DNA of 64,000 nt from Sphingomonas sp. HDW15A (GCF_011301715.1 NZ_CP049870.1:806001-870000), one strand, 5' to 3'; positions 9,267 to 19,307 are shown, counted from the first letter of the stretch. Program-made: numbers and translations. Notes: generated by a model from the sequence alone, not told the origin.

Positions 9267-10433
9267 CTAGAGCGCTTGGGCCGCGGCGTAGGCGCTGGCC
9301 CAAGCCCATTGGAAGTTGTAACCGCCCAGCCAACCGGTGACGTCGACTGCCTCGCCGATCGCGAAAAGGCCGGGCACCCGCCTGGATTCCATCGTGCGCG
9401 AGGAAAGGTCGGCGGTGCTGATCCCGCCGATCGTTACTTCGGCCTTGGCGAAGCCCTCCGTGCCGTTGGGGAGGAAATGCCAGCCGGAAAGTTGCCGCTC
9501 GGCGCCCTCCAGCGTTCGGTCGGGGACATTGCCAAGGTCTCCTTCGACTCGGAGCTGATCGGCAAGGGTCGCGGCGAGCCGTTCGGGAAGTAGTCGCGCG
9601 AGCACCCGGCGAAACGTCTGCTGGGGGTGGTCCCTCTTGGCTTGTCTTAGCCAACCGGCGCCCAAGTCGGGAAGAAAGTCGATGATAACTGCGTCCCCGT
9701 GACGCCAATAGGAGGAAACCTGGAGGATCGCCGGCCCGGACAGGCCACGATGGGTGAACAGAGCCGCTTCGCGGAACCGGCCCTTGCCAACACTGGCAAC
9801 GACGTTTGCGGATACTCCGGACAGTTCCTTGAAAAGTGCCTGGTCCACGGGGAGGGTCAGCGGGACCAGCGCGGGCCGGGGTTCGACGATCTTGTGCCCG
9901 AAGCGCCTGGCGATGTCATAAGCGAGACTCGTTGCACCGAGCTTGGGTATCGAGAGACCGCCGGTGGCGAGCACGAGCGCCGGGGCTGAAGATTTGCCGA
10001 CGTGGAATGCGCCGTCACGATGCTCGATCGTCGAGCTCCCACCAAATGCGGTCTCGACACCTCCTGCCGCGCATTCGTCGAGCAGCATCGCAACGATCTG
10101 CCGTGAGGAACCGTCGCAGAAGAGTTGGCCCAGGGTCTTTTCGTGCCAGGCGATCCGATGCTTATCGACCAGCGCAATGAAGTCTGAAGGGGTGAAACGG
10201 CCGAGCGCGGACTTCGCAAAATGGGGATTGGCGGAAAGGAAATTCTCGGCCTGCGCGCCGACATTCGTGAAATTGCAGCGTCCGCCGCCGGAGATCAGGA
10301 TTTTGCGGCCCGGCTCGGAATTATGGTCGAGCAGGAGAATTCGTCGCCCGCGCTGCCCAGCTAGAGCCGCGCAAAACATGCCAGCTGCGCCGGCACCGAT
10401 GATGATTGCGTCGTAGGGACGGTCGTCCGGCAT
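9267..10433 (-). CDS. FAD/NAD(P)-dependent flavoprotein, HI0933/YhiN family
   Basis: This 388-residue flavoprotein has an N-terminal Rossmann dinucleotide-binding motif (IIIGAGAAGMFCA), the family signature ISGGGRCNFTN near residue 47, and the C-terminal FAD-contacting segment GEAVDVTGWLGGYNFQWAWASG-like. It belongs to the HI0933-like / aminoacetone oxidase family, whose physiological substrate is not established. It starts at an ATG and sits between the helicase and the cell-wall hydrolase, all on the minus strand with about 40-base gaps. Confidence 0.9.
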   Translation of the reverse strand: MPDDRPYDAIIIGAGAAGMFCAALAGQRGRRILLLDHNSEPGRKILISGGGRCNFTNVGAQAENFLSANPHFAKSALGRFTPSDFIALVDKHRIAWHEKTLGQLFCDGSSRQIVAMLLDECAAGGVETAFGGSSTIEHRDGAFHVGKSSAPALVLATGGLSIPKLGATSLAYDIARRFGHKIVEPRPALVPLTLPVDQALFKELSGVSANVVASVGKGRFREAALFTHRGLSGPAILQVSSYWRHGDAVIIDFLPDLGAGWLRQAKRDHPQQTFRRVLARLLPERLAATLADQLRVEGDLGNVPDRTLEGAERQLSGWHFLPNGTEGFAKAEVTIGGISTADLSSRTMESRRVPGLFAIGEAVDVTGWLGGYNFQWAWASAYAAAQAL

Positions 10434-10479
10434 GACGCGGCCCTAGCGTCTTGCCGGGCCGATGGCGACGGTCAGAGGG

Positions 10480-11535
10480 TTAGTTTGCCTTGATGGCGGT
10501 GTCGCTCGCGGCTGGGCGCCCGAGCGCCGCTTCCGCGGGGGCCGTCGATTGCCCGAGAGCGTAACGAAGATTGTCCGAGGCCTGCGCGGTCTCGACATAG
10601 GGCTTGCGCACCTGCGCCACCTTTTCGACCGCCTCGCGGGCCTGGGGCGTGAAGAGCACGCGCACGCGCTTGCCGTTATCCGCCTGGCGAACCGTCACGC
10701 CTTCAACCTTGCTAATCGGCATGGCCGCTACAGTTGTCGGAGCGTTCAAGGTCGGCGTGCGCACGACAGAAAGAGCCGCGCTGCGCAGAACGGCCGGGTT
10801 AGGCTCGTGGCCGGAATATCGTTGGTTGAACGCGGTGGGCTGACCCCATCCACCGGCCCAGCGATAGAAAAGGTGCGCGCCGACGACCGCTGTCTTGGCG
10901 AGGGTCGGGGCCCAGTAAGGAAAGACGTAATTCGCATGATAGTGGGTGGCATTGCCTACCGGAGCGTAGACGGCACCGGAAAGCGCCTCCTGCGCAACCT
11001 TGCGTGCCCGGTCCCAGCTGTCGCGCATCGGGCCGCGGGTCATCGAACCGTCGCAAGTGAAGGTGAACTGGCAACCCGTCTGCCGGGTGGAACCCTGGTA
11101 GACGACGCCGCAGACACTCGACGGAAAGGCCGGATGGCGAACCCGATTGAGAACGACCTGCGCGACTGCGCGCTGGCCATCGGTGCTTTCCTGGCCAGCC
11201 TCATAATAAATCGCGCTGGTCAGGCACTCGAGCGCGTTGGCGCGGACTGCGGCATTGGCCGATCCGAGCGAGAATGGCTTTGCCGAACCCGGTGCATCCA
11301 TGGTGATGGGCAGCGCTGCGTTGAGCTTCAGGGCCTGGTCCGGAGCAACTGGCTCGTAGGCCATGACTGGCGGTGCGGGAGGGGTTTCCGCAGCTGCGGG
11401 CGTTTCCATTCCGAAGCTGGTCCCGACTGTCACGGCCACGGCGGACAATGCGACGGCACCAAGCAATCCGATCGCGACGGTCTCGCGCGGATGGGATTGC
11501 CACAAGCGGGCCGGATTCAAGGTCAAAGTCGTCAT
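10480..11535 (-). CDS. Cell wall hydrolase, SleB-like
   Basis: This 351-residue protein has an N-terminal membrane anchor (about residues 18-40) and a central SleB-type hydrolase_2 domain. That domain includes CLTSAIYYEAGQES with its catalytic-type Glu, QVVLNRVRHPAFP, and the cysteine-rich QTGCQFTFTCDG. In alphaproteobacteria these proteins are peptidoglycan-active and non-sporulation related. The C-terminal 130 residues are low complexity and Ala/Val rich. It is an inner-membrane-anchored periplasmic enzyme, probably active on peptidoglycan. Confidence 0.88.
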   Translation of the reverse strand: MTTLTLNPARLWQSHPRETVAIGLLGAVALSAVAVTVGTSFGMETPAAAETPPAPPVMAYEPVAPDQALKLNAALPITMDAPGSAKPFSLGSANAAVRANALECLTSAIYYEAGQESTDGQRAVAQVVLNRVRHPAFPSSVCGVVYQGSTRQTGCQFTFTCDGSMTRGPMRDSWDRARKVAQEALSGAVYAPVGNATHYHANYVFPYWAPTLAKTAVVGAHLFYRWAGGWGQPTAFNQRYSGHEPNPAVLRSAALSVVRTPTLNAPTTVAAMPISKVEGVTVRQADNGKRVRVLFTPQAREAVEKVAQVRKPYVETAQASDNLRYALGQSTAPAEAALGRPAASDTAIKAN

Positions 11536-11584
11536 TGGGAGGCGGTGATATAGTGGAATAACACGCCTTCTACAACCGGGTGGC

Positions 11585-11800
11585 TTAGCCTTGCCTGAAC
11601 CGTCCGGTCTCCATCCAGCGAAGCAAGGGCTTCAGTGGAAGGATCCAGACGATGCCCGCCACGAGGTAAAATACCGCTTGGACGAGTACCGGCCATTCGC
11701 CGACTTCATTCGAAAGGGATGCGACGAGCAGCGCCCAGATTGCGATAAGTGCCAAGATGCCGGCAATGCCAGCCAATTTCCTGCCGCTGGGCTCGATCAT
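11585..11800 (-). CDS. DUF2842 small membrane protein
   Basis: This 71-residue protein has two transmembrane helices (IAGILALIAIWALLVA and LVQAVFYLVAGIVWILP) and ends with the typical LKPLLRWMETG. It matches DUF2842, an alphaproteobacterial family of unknown function. The ATG at 11800 overlaps the stop of the 5-formyl-THF cyclo-ligase gene as ATGA, so the two are translationally coupled. A start at 11854 would need a long overlap and was not used. Confidence 0.85.
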   Translation of the reverse strand: MIEPSGRKLAGIAGILALIAIWALLVASLSNEVGEWPVLVQAVFYLVAGIVWILPLKPLLRWMETGRFRQG

Positions 11801-12384
11801 CGCTTGAGATCCAGTCCGTCGGGCGATGCGAACCCGTCGAGCGTCACGTCCCATGCTTCCGGCTCGATCGCCTGGTCGAGTCGCTGCACGGGCCAGCCGA
11901 TTCCGACCAGGAGGGCCCCGCGACGACGCAGTTCGGGAAGGACGCGGTCGTAATGGCCTTTGCCCTGTCCCAGCCGGTTATAGGCAGCATCGATCGCGAC
12001 CAGCGGGACCAGGATCAGGTCCGGATGCACTTCGATAGAGCTCAGCGGCGGTTGCATCACCCCGAACGGCCCGGTCTCCGTCGGCTCGCCCGCGAGAAAG
12101 CGCAAAGTCGCGAGATGGTCGTTGAATGCCGGGAAAGCGATGGTCGTTGAAGACTGACGCGCCTGCTCGAGCGCGGGCATGGGACTGATCTCGTCGGGCA
12201 TTGGCGCATAGGCGGCGATGATACGCGACGTCGCGATCAGTGGGGCGAGGTGCGCGGCAAGAGCCTGCTCCTGCTTGTCACGCTGAGCTGGGCTCAAGCT
12301 TTCGACATAAGCACGCCGCTGCTCGCGTGCCCTGCGCCGAAGCGCGATCTTGTCGCCGGAAAGTGGAAGTGACGGAACCGCCAT
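11797..12384 (-). CDS. 5-formyltetrahydrofolate cyclo-ligase
   Basis: This enzyme converts 5-formyl-THF to 5,10-methenyl-THF using ATP. At 195 residues it has the family length. Recognisable features are the basic N-terminal helix (KIALRRRAREQRRAY) and the C-terminal LVPLVAIDAAYNRLGQGKGHYDR nucleotide-binding block. The gene lies directly after the probable 6S RNA, the same arrangement as ssrS-ygfA in enterobacteria. Confidence 0.93.
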   Translation of the reverse strand: MAVPSLPLSGDKIALRRRAREQRRAYVESLSPAQRDKQEQALAAHLAPLIATSRIIAAYAPMPDEISPMPALEQARQSSTTIAFPAFNDHLATLRFLAGEPTETGPFGVMQPPLSSIEVHPDLILVPLVAIDAAYNRLGQGKGHYDRVLPELRRRGALLVGIGWPVQRLDQAIEPEAWDVTLDGFASPDGLDLKR

Positions 12385-12390
12385 GGTCGT

Positions 12391-12548
12391 TTGCCCTTAA
12401 TATCCTCTGACGCCTCAAGCATCAGGTGGGCGTCATATGCGTCGGGCCCCGATGAGACCACCGTAACCCGGGCAGGGACAACTCCCATAGGATTGATATC
12501 GCCTCAGGGAAATTAGCGGCTCGTGCCGGGCAGTCCCGTCACTTGCCT
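12391..12548 (-). ncRNA. ssrS: Probable 6S RNA (boundaries approximate)
   Basis: The 166-base gap between zapA and the cyclo-ligase gene is the conserved 6S RNA location. On the minus strand it contains the 6S-like element TCCCTGAGGCGATATC (compare CCCTGAGCCGATAT in E. coli 6S), starting near 12510. A 3' TCAGAGGA (12403-12410) pairs with TCCCTGA to close a stem, and the middle is self-complementary (CCTGCCCGGG, TCGGGGCCCGA). There is no coding alternative. The 5' and 3' ends are estimated and need a covariance-model search. Confidence 0.72.
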
Positions 12549-12550
12549 AT

Positions 12551-12862
12551 CTAGGCCTCGTTGCCTGCCTCCTCAAGGGCAGATGCGATAGCTTCCAGCC
12601 GCTCGGCCAGTTGTTCAACGCGCGGGGCAACCGTGTGGTCTACGGCTGGGGTCTGCGCCCCGGGCTTCTCCAGGAGCTGGTCGGCAAGAAGCAGCGATGC
12701 GAATAGAAATTGGCGGGATTCGCTAAGCGTGCCCAGGCCCGCCAGGGCTTCGCGGCACTTGCCGTCGACGAGCCGGGCTGCAGCCAGCAAATTGTCTTCC
12801 TCGCCCGTGCGGCAAGCGACCAGGTAGGCCCGGCCGGCGATGTTCAAAGTCACCTCGGCCAT
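12551..12862 (-). CDS. zapA: Cell division protein ZapA
   Basis: This 103-residue FtsZ-ring associated protein has the N-terminal ZapA fold (VTLNIAGRAYLVACRTGEED) and a C-terminal coiled coil (AERLEAIASALEEA). It promotes FtsZ filament bundling at midcell. Its start overlaps the stop of the upstream small coiled-coil gene as ATGA. Together they form a short operon upstream of the 6S RNA. Confidence 0.92.
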   Translation of the reverse strand: MAEVTLNIAGRAYLVACRTGEEDNLLAAARLVDGKCREALAGLGTLSESRQFLFASLLLADQLLEKPGAQTPAVDHTVAPRVEQLAERLEAIASALEEAGNEA

Positions 12863-13035
12863 CAGCGGCTACCGCCGGCGATAATCGAATCGAGCTCGGC
12901 CACGACTTCGCGAACGGTCGATTTCAGCCGTTTTTCTCTTTCCCGGCTTTCCCGAAGCGATGATGCGGCGCGATCGAGCCGATCGAGTGCACGCTCCGCA
13001 CGGTCCAACGCTTCCATTAGCTGCGGATTGCTCAT
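12862..13035 (-). CDS. Small coiled-coil protein upstream of zapA
   Basis: This 57-residue protein begins MSNPQLMEALDRAERALDRL and ends AELDSIIAGGSR. It is almost entirely heptad-like and charged, predicting one long coiled coil. It overlaps zapA by four bases and is preceded by GAGAGAGG. Short coiled-coil proteins (DUF4164-like) commonly sit upstream of zapA in alphaproteobacteria. That family assignment is tentative; a role with ZapA at the division site is inferred from context only. Confidence 0.75.
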   Translation of the reverse strand: MSNPQLMEALDRAERALDRLDRAASSLRESREREKRLKSTVREVVAELDSIIAGGSR

Positions 13036-13084
13036 CCTCTCTCGCTAAATCAGAGCGAAGCGCGGCACAAGCGCGGCGCGAAGG

Positions 13085-13112
13085 TTGACGGGTCGCCTGT
13101 CTGCGACAATAG
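13085..13112 (+). promoter_or_regulatory. Candidate sigma-70 promoter for tkt
   Basis: TTGACG (13085-13090) is followed after 16 bases by CAATAG (13107-13112), placing a start about 55 bases before the tkt ATG. The -35 element is good and the -10 is weak. It is the best candidate in the 138-base gap between the divergent small coiled-coil gene and tkt. Confidence 0.4.
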
Positions 13113-13173
13113 GCACCAAACCAACGGCCCCTAGCGAATCCGGTGGTGCGGCCGATCCGACAAAGGAGCGACC

Positions 13174-15150
13174 ATGGAGCCGACCCAGCGCCGACTAGCC
13201 AATGCCATTCGGGGGCTGGCCATGGATGCGGTCGAGGCCGCGAACAGCGGCCATCCCGGAATGCCGATGGGCATGGCCGATGCCGCGACGGCGCTGTTCA
13301 CCAGGCACCTGAAATTCGATCCTGCCGATCCGACCTGGCCAGACCGCGACCGTTTCGTCCTGTCCGCTGGTCACGGATCGATGCTGATTTATGCGTTGCT
13401 CTATCTCACCGGGTACGAGCGGCCCACGCTCGAGGACATCAAGAAATTCCGTCAGATCGACAGCCCATGTGCCGGGCATCCCGAAAGCTTCATGCTGCCG
13501 GGTGTCGAGACGACGACCGGCCCTCTCGGCCAGGGCTTTGCTGCGGCCGTCGGCATGGCGATTGCAGAGCGCCACCTTAACGCCATCTACGGTGACGACC
13601 TCGTCGATCACCACACCTACGTTATCGCTGGCGACGGCTGCCTGATGGAAGGTGTCAACCACGAGGCCGCCGGCCTTGCCGGCCACCTCAAGCTCGGCCG
13701 CATGATCGTCCTTTGGGACGACAATCGAATCACAATCGATGGCTCGACGGAGTTGTCGCGCAACGAGGATGTCGTTGCCCGCTACCAAGCCATGAAATGG
13801 CACACTTGCGAGTGCGATGGCCTCGATGCTGACGACGTGTCCCGGGCGATCGAAGAAGCCAAGGCCGACCCGCGCCCGTCGCTCATCCGCTGCCGGACGA
13901 TCATCGGGTACGGCGCGCCGAACGTGCAGGGCACTGCCGCGACCCACGGTGCGGCGCTCGGCAAGGAAGAAATCAACGCGGCGCGGATCGAACTGGGTCT
14001 CGAGCCGAAAGACTTTTCCGTACCCGCTGACGTACTCGACGAATGGCGCCAGGTCGGTGGCCGCGGGGCGAAAGCGCGCGCCGACTGGTCGAAGCGGCTG
14101 GGCGAAAGCGGCAAGAGGGATGAACTCCTCGCTCGTCTCGAGGGCAAGTGCGATGACGGCTGGCTCGAACCTTATCTCGACGAACTGATTGCCAATCCGC
14201 CGACCGTCGCGACCCGAAAAGCGTCGGAGATGGCGCTCGGAAAGATCAACGCGCATCTGCCGGCCACGATCGGCGGTTCGGCTGACCTCACCGGTTCCAA
14301 CAATACCAAGACCAAGGGAATGGAGCCGCTCGACGCCGAGAATTACGGCGGCCGCTATATCTATTACGGTATCCGTGAGTTCGGCATGGCCGCTGCGATG
14401 ACCGGCATGGCCCAGCACGGTGGCGTCGTGCCGTACGGAGGCACCTTCCTCGTCTTCTCCGACTATAGCCGCGGTGCGATTCGGCTCGGCGCGCTTCAGG
14501 GCGCGAAAGTCGTTCACGTCATGACGCACGATTCGATCGGACTTGGCGAAGATGGTCCGACCCACCAGCCGGTCGAACACTTGCAGTCACTGCGCGCAAT
14601 GCCGGGGCTCACGGTCTACAGGCCGGCCGATGCCGTCGAAACCGCGGAGTGCTGGGCCGACGCGCTCGCCCAGGACGGCCCGAGCCTGCTCGCCCTTTCG
14701 CGGCAAAATCTGAAGCCTGTTCGTATCGAAAAAGTCGGCGAAAACCTCAGCGCGCGCGGCGGTTACCGTCTCAAGGCCGCCGAAAATGATCGCAAGGTCA
14801 TCGTGATGGCCACGGGGAGCGAAATCGAGATCGCGGTTGAGGTCGCCAGGCGTCTCGAAGAGAATGGAATCGGGGCCGACGTCGTGTCCATGGTCTCGAC
14901 CGACAAGTTCGATGCGCAGGACGCGGCCTATCGCGAGGACATCCTTCCGGATGTCTCGAACAAGGAAATCCTGCGAGTGTCGATCGAGGCCGGCGTGACG
15001 TACGGCTGGGAGCGCTACACCGGACTGCACGGCCTCCGGTTTGGTCTCGACCGCTTCGGCGCTTCGGCGCCCGCAAAGGATCTGTACGCACACTTCGGCC
15101 TGACTGCCGACGCAATCACCCCCAAGATTCTGGAGAAACTGAAGAAATGA
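13174..15150 (+). CDS. tkt: Transketolase
   Basis: This 658-residue thiamine diphosphate enzyme interconverts sugar phosphates in the pentose phosphate pathway. Visible features are the N-terminal [14 protein letters not shown] with the conserved His, the ThDP/Mg motif [14 protein letters not shown], the central pyrimidine domain with [13 protein letters not shown], and [15 protein letters not shown]. The ATG is preceded by AAAGGAG. The stop overlaps the gap start as ATGA, so tkt, gap and pgk form one operon. Confidence 0.97.
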   Translation: MEPTQRRLANAIRGLAMDAVEAANSGHPGMPMGMADAATALFTRHLKFDPADPTWPDRDRFVLSAGHGSMLIYALLYLTGYERPTLEDIKKFRQIDSPCAGHPESFMLPGVETTTGPLGQGFAAAVGMAIAERHLNAIYGDDLVDHHTYVIAGDGCLMEGVNHEAAGLAGHLKLGRMIVLWDDNRITIDGSTELSRNEDVVARYQAMKWHTCECDGLDADDVSRAIEEAKADPRPSLIRCRTIIGYGAPNVQGTAATHGAALGKEEINAARIELGLEPKDFSVPADVLDEWRQVGGRGAKARADWSKRLGESGKRDELLARLEGKCDDGWLEPYLDELIANPPTVATRKASEMALGKINAHLPATIGGSADLTGSNNTKTKGMEPLDAENYGGRYIYYGIREFGMAAAMTGMAQHGGVVPYGGTFLVFSDYSRGAIRLGALQGAKVVHVMTHDSIGLGEDGPTHQPVEHLQSLRAMPGLTVYRPADAVETAECWADALAQDGPSLLALSRQNLKPVRIEKVGENLSARGGYRLKAAENDRKVIVMATGSEIEIAVEVARRLEENGIGADVVSMVSTDKFDAQDAAYREDILPDVSNKEILRVSIEAGVTYGWERYTGLHGLRFGLDRFGASAPAKDLYAHFGLTADAITPKILEKLKK

Positions 15151-16154
15151 CCAAAGTCGCAATCAACGGCTTCGGCCGCATCGGCCGCCTCGTCGCTCGC
15201 GCCATACTCAGCCGCGAAGATCATGGCCTCGAGCTGGTCGCGATCAACGACCTCGCCGACGCCAAGGCCAATGCGCTGCTTTTCAAGCGCGACAGCGTTC
15301 ACGGCGCTTGGCAGGGCGAAGTCAGCGCTGAAGGCGATACGATGATCGTTGGCGGCAAGCGCATCAAGGTCACTGCCGAACGCGACCCGGCCAAGCTTCC
15401 CCACGGCGAGATGGGCGTGGACATTGCTCTCGAATGCACGGGTTTCTTCACCGATCGCGAGGGCGGACAGAAGCACCTCGACGCCGGCGCGAAGCGCGTG
15501 CTCATCTCGGCTCCCGCGAAGGGAGCGGACCTCACGGTCGTCTACGGCGTCAATCACGACAAGCTGACGGCTGAGCACACGATTGTTTCAAACGCGAGCT
15601 GCACGACAAACTGCCTGGCCCCGGTCGCCAAGGTCCTGAACGACCTCGTGGGTATCGAACGCGGACTGATGACGACGATTCACGCCTACACCAACGACCA
15701 GAAGATCCTTGATCAGATCCACAGCGACATGCGTCGCGCCCGTGCTGCTGCGATGTCGATTATCCCGACGACGACCGGTGCTGCCCGTGCCGTTGGTGAA
15801 GTGCTTCCCGAACTGAAGGGCAAGCTCGACGGCTCGGCCGTCCGCGTCCCGACGCCCAATGTCAGCCTTGTCGACCTCACCTTCACTCCGGGCCGCGACA
15901 CATCGCGTGAAGAGATCAATGCCGCACTGAAGGCCGCGGCAGACAGTGGGCCGCTTAAGGGCGTCCTGGAATACACTGACGAGCCGCTGGTCTCGATCGA
16001 CCTCAATGGGTGCCCGGCAAGCTCGACCGTCGACAGTCTCGAGACCGCGGTCATCGAGGGCAAGCTGGTCCGCGTTGTCAGCTGGTACGACAATGAGTGG
16101 GGCTTCTCGAACCGCATGGTCGATACCGCCGGCGCCATCGCCCGGCTGATCTGA
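15147..16154 (+). CDS. gap: Glyceraldehyde-3-phosphate dehydrogenase, type I
   Basis: This is the NAD-binding glycolytic dehydrogenase at its usual length of 335 residues. The N-terminus is [13 protein letters not shown], the catalytic cysteine lies in [10 protein letters not shown] (about residue 152), and [13 protein letters not shown] is at the C-terminus. It is translationally coupled to tkt by the ATGA overlap, and pgk follows after five bases. Confidence 0.97.
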   Translation: MTKVAINGFGRIGRLVARAILSREDHGLELVAINDLADAKANALLFKRDSVHGAWQGEVSAEGDTMIVGGKRIKVTAERDPAKLPHGEMGVDIALECTGFFTDREGGQKHLDAGAKRVLISAPAKGADLTVVYGVNHDKLTAEHTIVSNASCTTNCLAPVAKVLNDLVGIERGLMTTIHAYTNDQKILDQIHSDMRRARAAAMSIIPTTTGAARAVGEVLPELKGKLDGSAVRVPTPNVSLVDLTFTPGRDTSREEINAALKAAADSGPLKGVLEYTDEPLVSIDLNGCPASSTVDSLETAVIEGKLVRVVSWYDNEWGFSNRMVDTAGAIARLI

Positions 16155-16159
16155 TCATT

Positions 16160-17361
16160 ATGGCCTCCTTCCGGACCCTCGACGAACTTCCCGCGGACCT
16201 CACCGGCAAGCGCGTGCTCGTCCGCGCTGACCTCAATGTTCCGATGGAAGGGGCGAGGGTATCGGACGACACCCGCCTTCGCGCTGTTCTTCCGACGATC
16301 GCGGAACTGGCGGGGAAGGGGCCATCGTCCTCCTCTTGTCGCACTTCGGGCGGCCAAAAGGCGAAATTCGGCCGGACATGTCTACCGCGCAGCTGGTGAT
16401 GCCGCTTCATCGGCTGACCGGCCGCTCGGTCCGCTTCATCGAGGACTGTGCGGGGCCGGAAGCCGAGCGCGGGGTGGCCACCATGCTTCCCGGCAATGTC
16501 GGCGTGCTTGAAAACACGCGCTTCCACTCCGGGGAGGAAAAGAACGACCCGGCACTCGCAAAAGCGATGGCCGCACTAGGCGATTACTACGTCAACGATG
16601 CTTTTTCCGCTGCTCATAGAGCCCATGCCTCGACTGAGGGACTGGCGCACTTGCTGCCGTCGTTTGCGGGGCGGGCGATGGAGCGGGAACTCAAGGCGCT
16701 CGAGGCCGCCCTTGGGGCGCCGGAACGGCCCGTCGCGGCGGTCGTCGGTGGCGCCAAGGTTTCGACTAAGCTTGCCGTGCTCGGCAACCTGGTAGGCAAG
16801 GTCGATCACCTGGTTATTGGCGGCGGGATGGCCAACACCTTCCTTGCTGCGCGAGGCGTCGATGTGGGAAAATCGCTCTGCGAGCGCGACCTCATTGGTG
16901 AAGCAGAGAGCATCTTCGAGCGGGCTGACGAGGCGGGCTGCACCATCCACCTGCCGTATGACGTGGTCGTCGCAAAGGAATTCGCGGCGAACCCGCCAAG
17001 CCTTCGAACCTGCAATGTCCACGAAGTCGCAGGCGACGAAATGATCCTCGACATCGGCCCCGCGGCGGTCGAGGCACTGGCGGATGCCCTCAAGACGTGC
17101 AGGACGCTGGTCTGGAACGGTCCGCTGGGCGCATTCGAAACGCCGCCGTTCGACGCGGCTACCGTTGCGCTGGCAAAGACCGCCGCAGCACTCACCAAGG
17201 ATGGCAGCCTCGTATCGGTGGCCGGCGGAGGCGACACCGTCGCGGCACTCAACCATGCCGGGGTGGCAGCCGATTTCACCTTCGTATCGACTGCCGGCGG
17301 CGCATTCCTCGAATGGATGGAAGGCCGCGTGCTCCCCGGGGTCGCCGCGCTCTCAGCTTAA
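16160..17361 (+). CDS. pgk: Phosphoglycerate kinase (frameshifted in this sequence)
   Basis: The first frame encodes a normal PGK start ([24 protein letters not shown]). It derails after AELAGKG at the GGGG of 16318-16321, while the true continuation ([19 protein letters not shown], the [11 protein letters not shown] block, and the C-terminal [10 protein letters not shown]) runs one frame back to 17361. One extra G gives [16 protein letters not shown] and a standard 400-residue enzyme. PGK is normally essential and single copy, so a sequence error is far more likely than a dead gene. Confidence 0.93.
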
Positions 17362-17861
17362 GGCGCTGTCGGCGCGGGTTCCTTTAGGAGCGGGACGATG
17401 ATCTCATTCATGTCCTGCAGGTCGAATGCACCGGACTTGGCGTAGCGAACAACGCCAGCGCGATCGATGACGATGTTGGTCGGGACTGCGTCGAAGTTCT
17501 TGTAGCTACCGCCGATCTTTCGGACCGGGGCGATAGCGAGCGCGTTGAAAAGCGGCTTCAGCTTGGAGGTCGGCAGGCTGTCTTCCGTCGCCACAGCATA
17601 CACCTTGAGACCATGCTTGCCCTGGATGCGGTAATATTTGTCGAGCATCGGCAATTCGACCCGGCAGGGCACGCACCATGTCGCCCAGTAATTGAGGACG
17701 ACGACCTGGCCGCGAAGTTCGGACAGTTTGACGGAGCTTCCGTCCACTAGGTGCATGGTCGTGTCGGGTGCCGGCTTGCCGATTTTCACCGAGGCTGCAG
17801 AGACTTTAGATGGCAAGGCAAGTGCCAGCGCGATGGCGCCGGCGAGGATCAGGCTACGCAT
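17358..17861 (-). CDS. TlpA-like thiol-disulfide oxidoreductase
   Basis: This secreted thioredoxin-fold protein has an N-terminal signal peptide ([22 protein letters not shown]) and then a TlpA/AhpC-like domain with active site WCVPC, typical of envelope thiol reductases for cytochrome or copper-site assembly. The cis-Pro loop is present (AVPTNIVID). The ATG at 17861 has a well-spaced GGGGGA; a second ATG lies at 17867. It is convergent with pgk, and the stop codons overlap. Confidence 0.87.
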   Translation of the reverse strand: MRSLILAGAIALALALPSKVSAASVKIGKPAPDTTMHLVDGSSVKLSELRGQVVVLNYWATWCVPCRVELPMLDKYYRIQGKHGLKVYAVATEDSLPTSKLKPLFNALAIAPVRKIGGSYKNFDAVPTNIVIDRAGVVRYAKSGAFDLQDMNEIIVPLLKEPAPTAP

Positions 17862-18004
17862 GTACATTCTCCCCCGAGCAGAGTCTGGATGCCCGCGGCG
17901 GGGAGCCTCGTCAAGGATGGGCAGCGGACCGTTGCGAGTCGCGGGAAGCCGGTCTAAGTCGCCGACGAATTCAGCCAGTTCCAGACCATAGGATCGTAGC
18001 GACC

Positions 18005-18910
18005 ATGACCGAGAAGACGTGCCCGGGTGACCCTCAGCTTCGCGCCAAGATCGAGCAGGGCGATGGCTTTATTGCGGCGCTCGATCAGTCCGGCGGATCG
18101 ACCCCCGGCGCTCTAAAGGGTTTCGGAATTAGCGAAGATCGCTGGAACAGCGACGACGAGATGTTCGCGCTTATCCATGACATGCGCAGCCGGATCATCA
18201 GGTCATCGAGCTTCGGTAGCGGCAAGATCATCGGCGCCATTTTGTTCGAAAAGACGATGGACGGTGAAGTCGGTGGCGATCCGGCCCCGGAGGCTCTCAA
18301 GGAGCGGGGCATCGTTCCCTTCCTCAAAGTCGACAAGGGCCTGGAGGACGAGCGTGACGGCGTTCAGCTGATGAAGCCGATCCCGGACCTTGACGCGCTT
18401 CTCGACAAGGCGGTCGAGAAGGGAATGTTCGGGACCAAGATGCGCTCTGTCATCAAGCTTGCCAACGAGAGGGGCATCTCGGAAGTCGTTCGCCAGCAGT
18501 TCGAGCTTGCCAGGCAGATTCTCGCGAAGGGACTTATCCCGATCGTTGAGCCGGAAGTTTCGATCAAGAGCCCCGAGCGCGAGGCTGCGGACCGCATTCT
18601 TCTCAAGGAAATCCTGAACGAGCTCGATCGGCTGGAGGACGGTCAGTGCGTCATGTTGAAGCTCACCATCCCGGCTGAGCCGAACTTGTTTGCGCCGCTT
18701 GTGAACCATCCAAAGGTGCTGAAGGTCGTAGCGCTGTCCGGCGGGTTCAGCCGCGAGGAAGCTTGCACCGAACTGAAGAAGAACCAGGGCATAATCGCCA
18801 GTTTCAGCCGGGCGCTTCTGGCCGATCTCAAGGACGACATGGACGACGACGAGTTCGACGCTGCGCTGGGCAAGGCGATCGACGAAATCTACGAAGCGTC
18901 GGTGGCCTGA
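18005..18910 (+). CDS. fba: Class I fructose-bisphosphate aldolase
   Basis: This 301-residue Schiff-base aldolase of the small bacterial class I type cleaves fructose-1,6-bisphosphate. It shows the family hallmarks GFIAALDQSGGSTP near the N-terminus, RSSSFGSGKIIGAILFE, KVDKGL, GTKMRSVIK and IPIVEPEVSI (with the conserved Glu), and a C-terminal region rich in Asp and Glu. The ATG at 18005 fits the family; upstream in-frame sequence is not conserved-looking. It completes the lower-glycolysis set beside tkt-gap-pgk. Confidence 0.92.
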   Translation: MTEKTCPGDPQLRAKIEQGDGFIAALDQSGGSTPGALKGFGISEDRWNSDDEMFALIHDMRSRIIRSSSFGSGKIIGAILFEKTMDGEVGGDPAPEALKERGIVPFLKVDKGLEDERDGVQLMKPIPDLDALLDKAVEKGMFGTKMRSVIKLANERGISEVVRQQFELARQILAKGLIPIVEPEVSIKSPEREAADRILLKEILNELDRLEDGQCVMLKLTIPAEPNLFAPLVNHPKVLKVVALSGGFSREEACTELKKNQGIIASFSRALLADLKDDMDDDEFDAALGKAIDEIYEASVA

Positions 18911-18914
18911 CGAC

Positions 18915-19307
18915 TTAGCGCGGCTCGAATCCGAACAGATAGGCGGGGAGAGGCGTTTGCGCGCCCGCCATCTTCTCCGGTCGAACGGATGTGAGCGCGA
19001 TGGCGCCACTTCGGGTCTGATAGGCTTCGCCAAGCTTCAGCCTTGTGGTTTCCCGCCATCCGGCGCCGTCAATGCGGGCCGTGATGATCACTTGTCCGGC
19101 CCATACGCAACGTGCGTTCATCGGGCAGCGGCTGTCCTCGACCAGGGCCTTCGGCGTGACGACGACAGCGCCGACCTTGGTTGGCTGGCCAATCGCCGCG
19201 AAACCGTCGTTGCGGATAGGGCCGCCGTCGACGATGGGACCATTCGGGTAAGAGGCACACCCCGCGACAGCGAGGATTGCGGTGAGTGGAAATAGCAGTG
19301 CTTTCAT
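18915..19307 (-). CDS. Putative lipoprotein of unknown function
   Basis: This 130-residue protein starts MKALLFPLTAILAVAGCAS, a type II signal peptide with lipobox VAGC. The mature part contains DSRCPMNARCVWAGQVIITARI, a pattern with two cysteines and CVWAG that recurs in small secreted proteins, suggesting a compact beta-sandwich. It is convergent with fba. I do not recognise a defined function. Confidence 0.7.
   Translation of the reverse strand: MKALLFPLTAILAVAGCASYPNGPIVDGGPIRNDGFAAIGQPTKVGAVVVTPKALVEDSRCPMNARCVWAGQVIITARIDGAGWRETTRLKLGEAYQTRSGAIALTSVRPEKMAGAQTPLPAYLFGFEPR

Noticed and set aside
13195..14580. 461-codon open frame antisense to transketolase
   Set aside because: Shadow of tkt: mirror codon composition, no domain, no ribosome-binding site.
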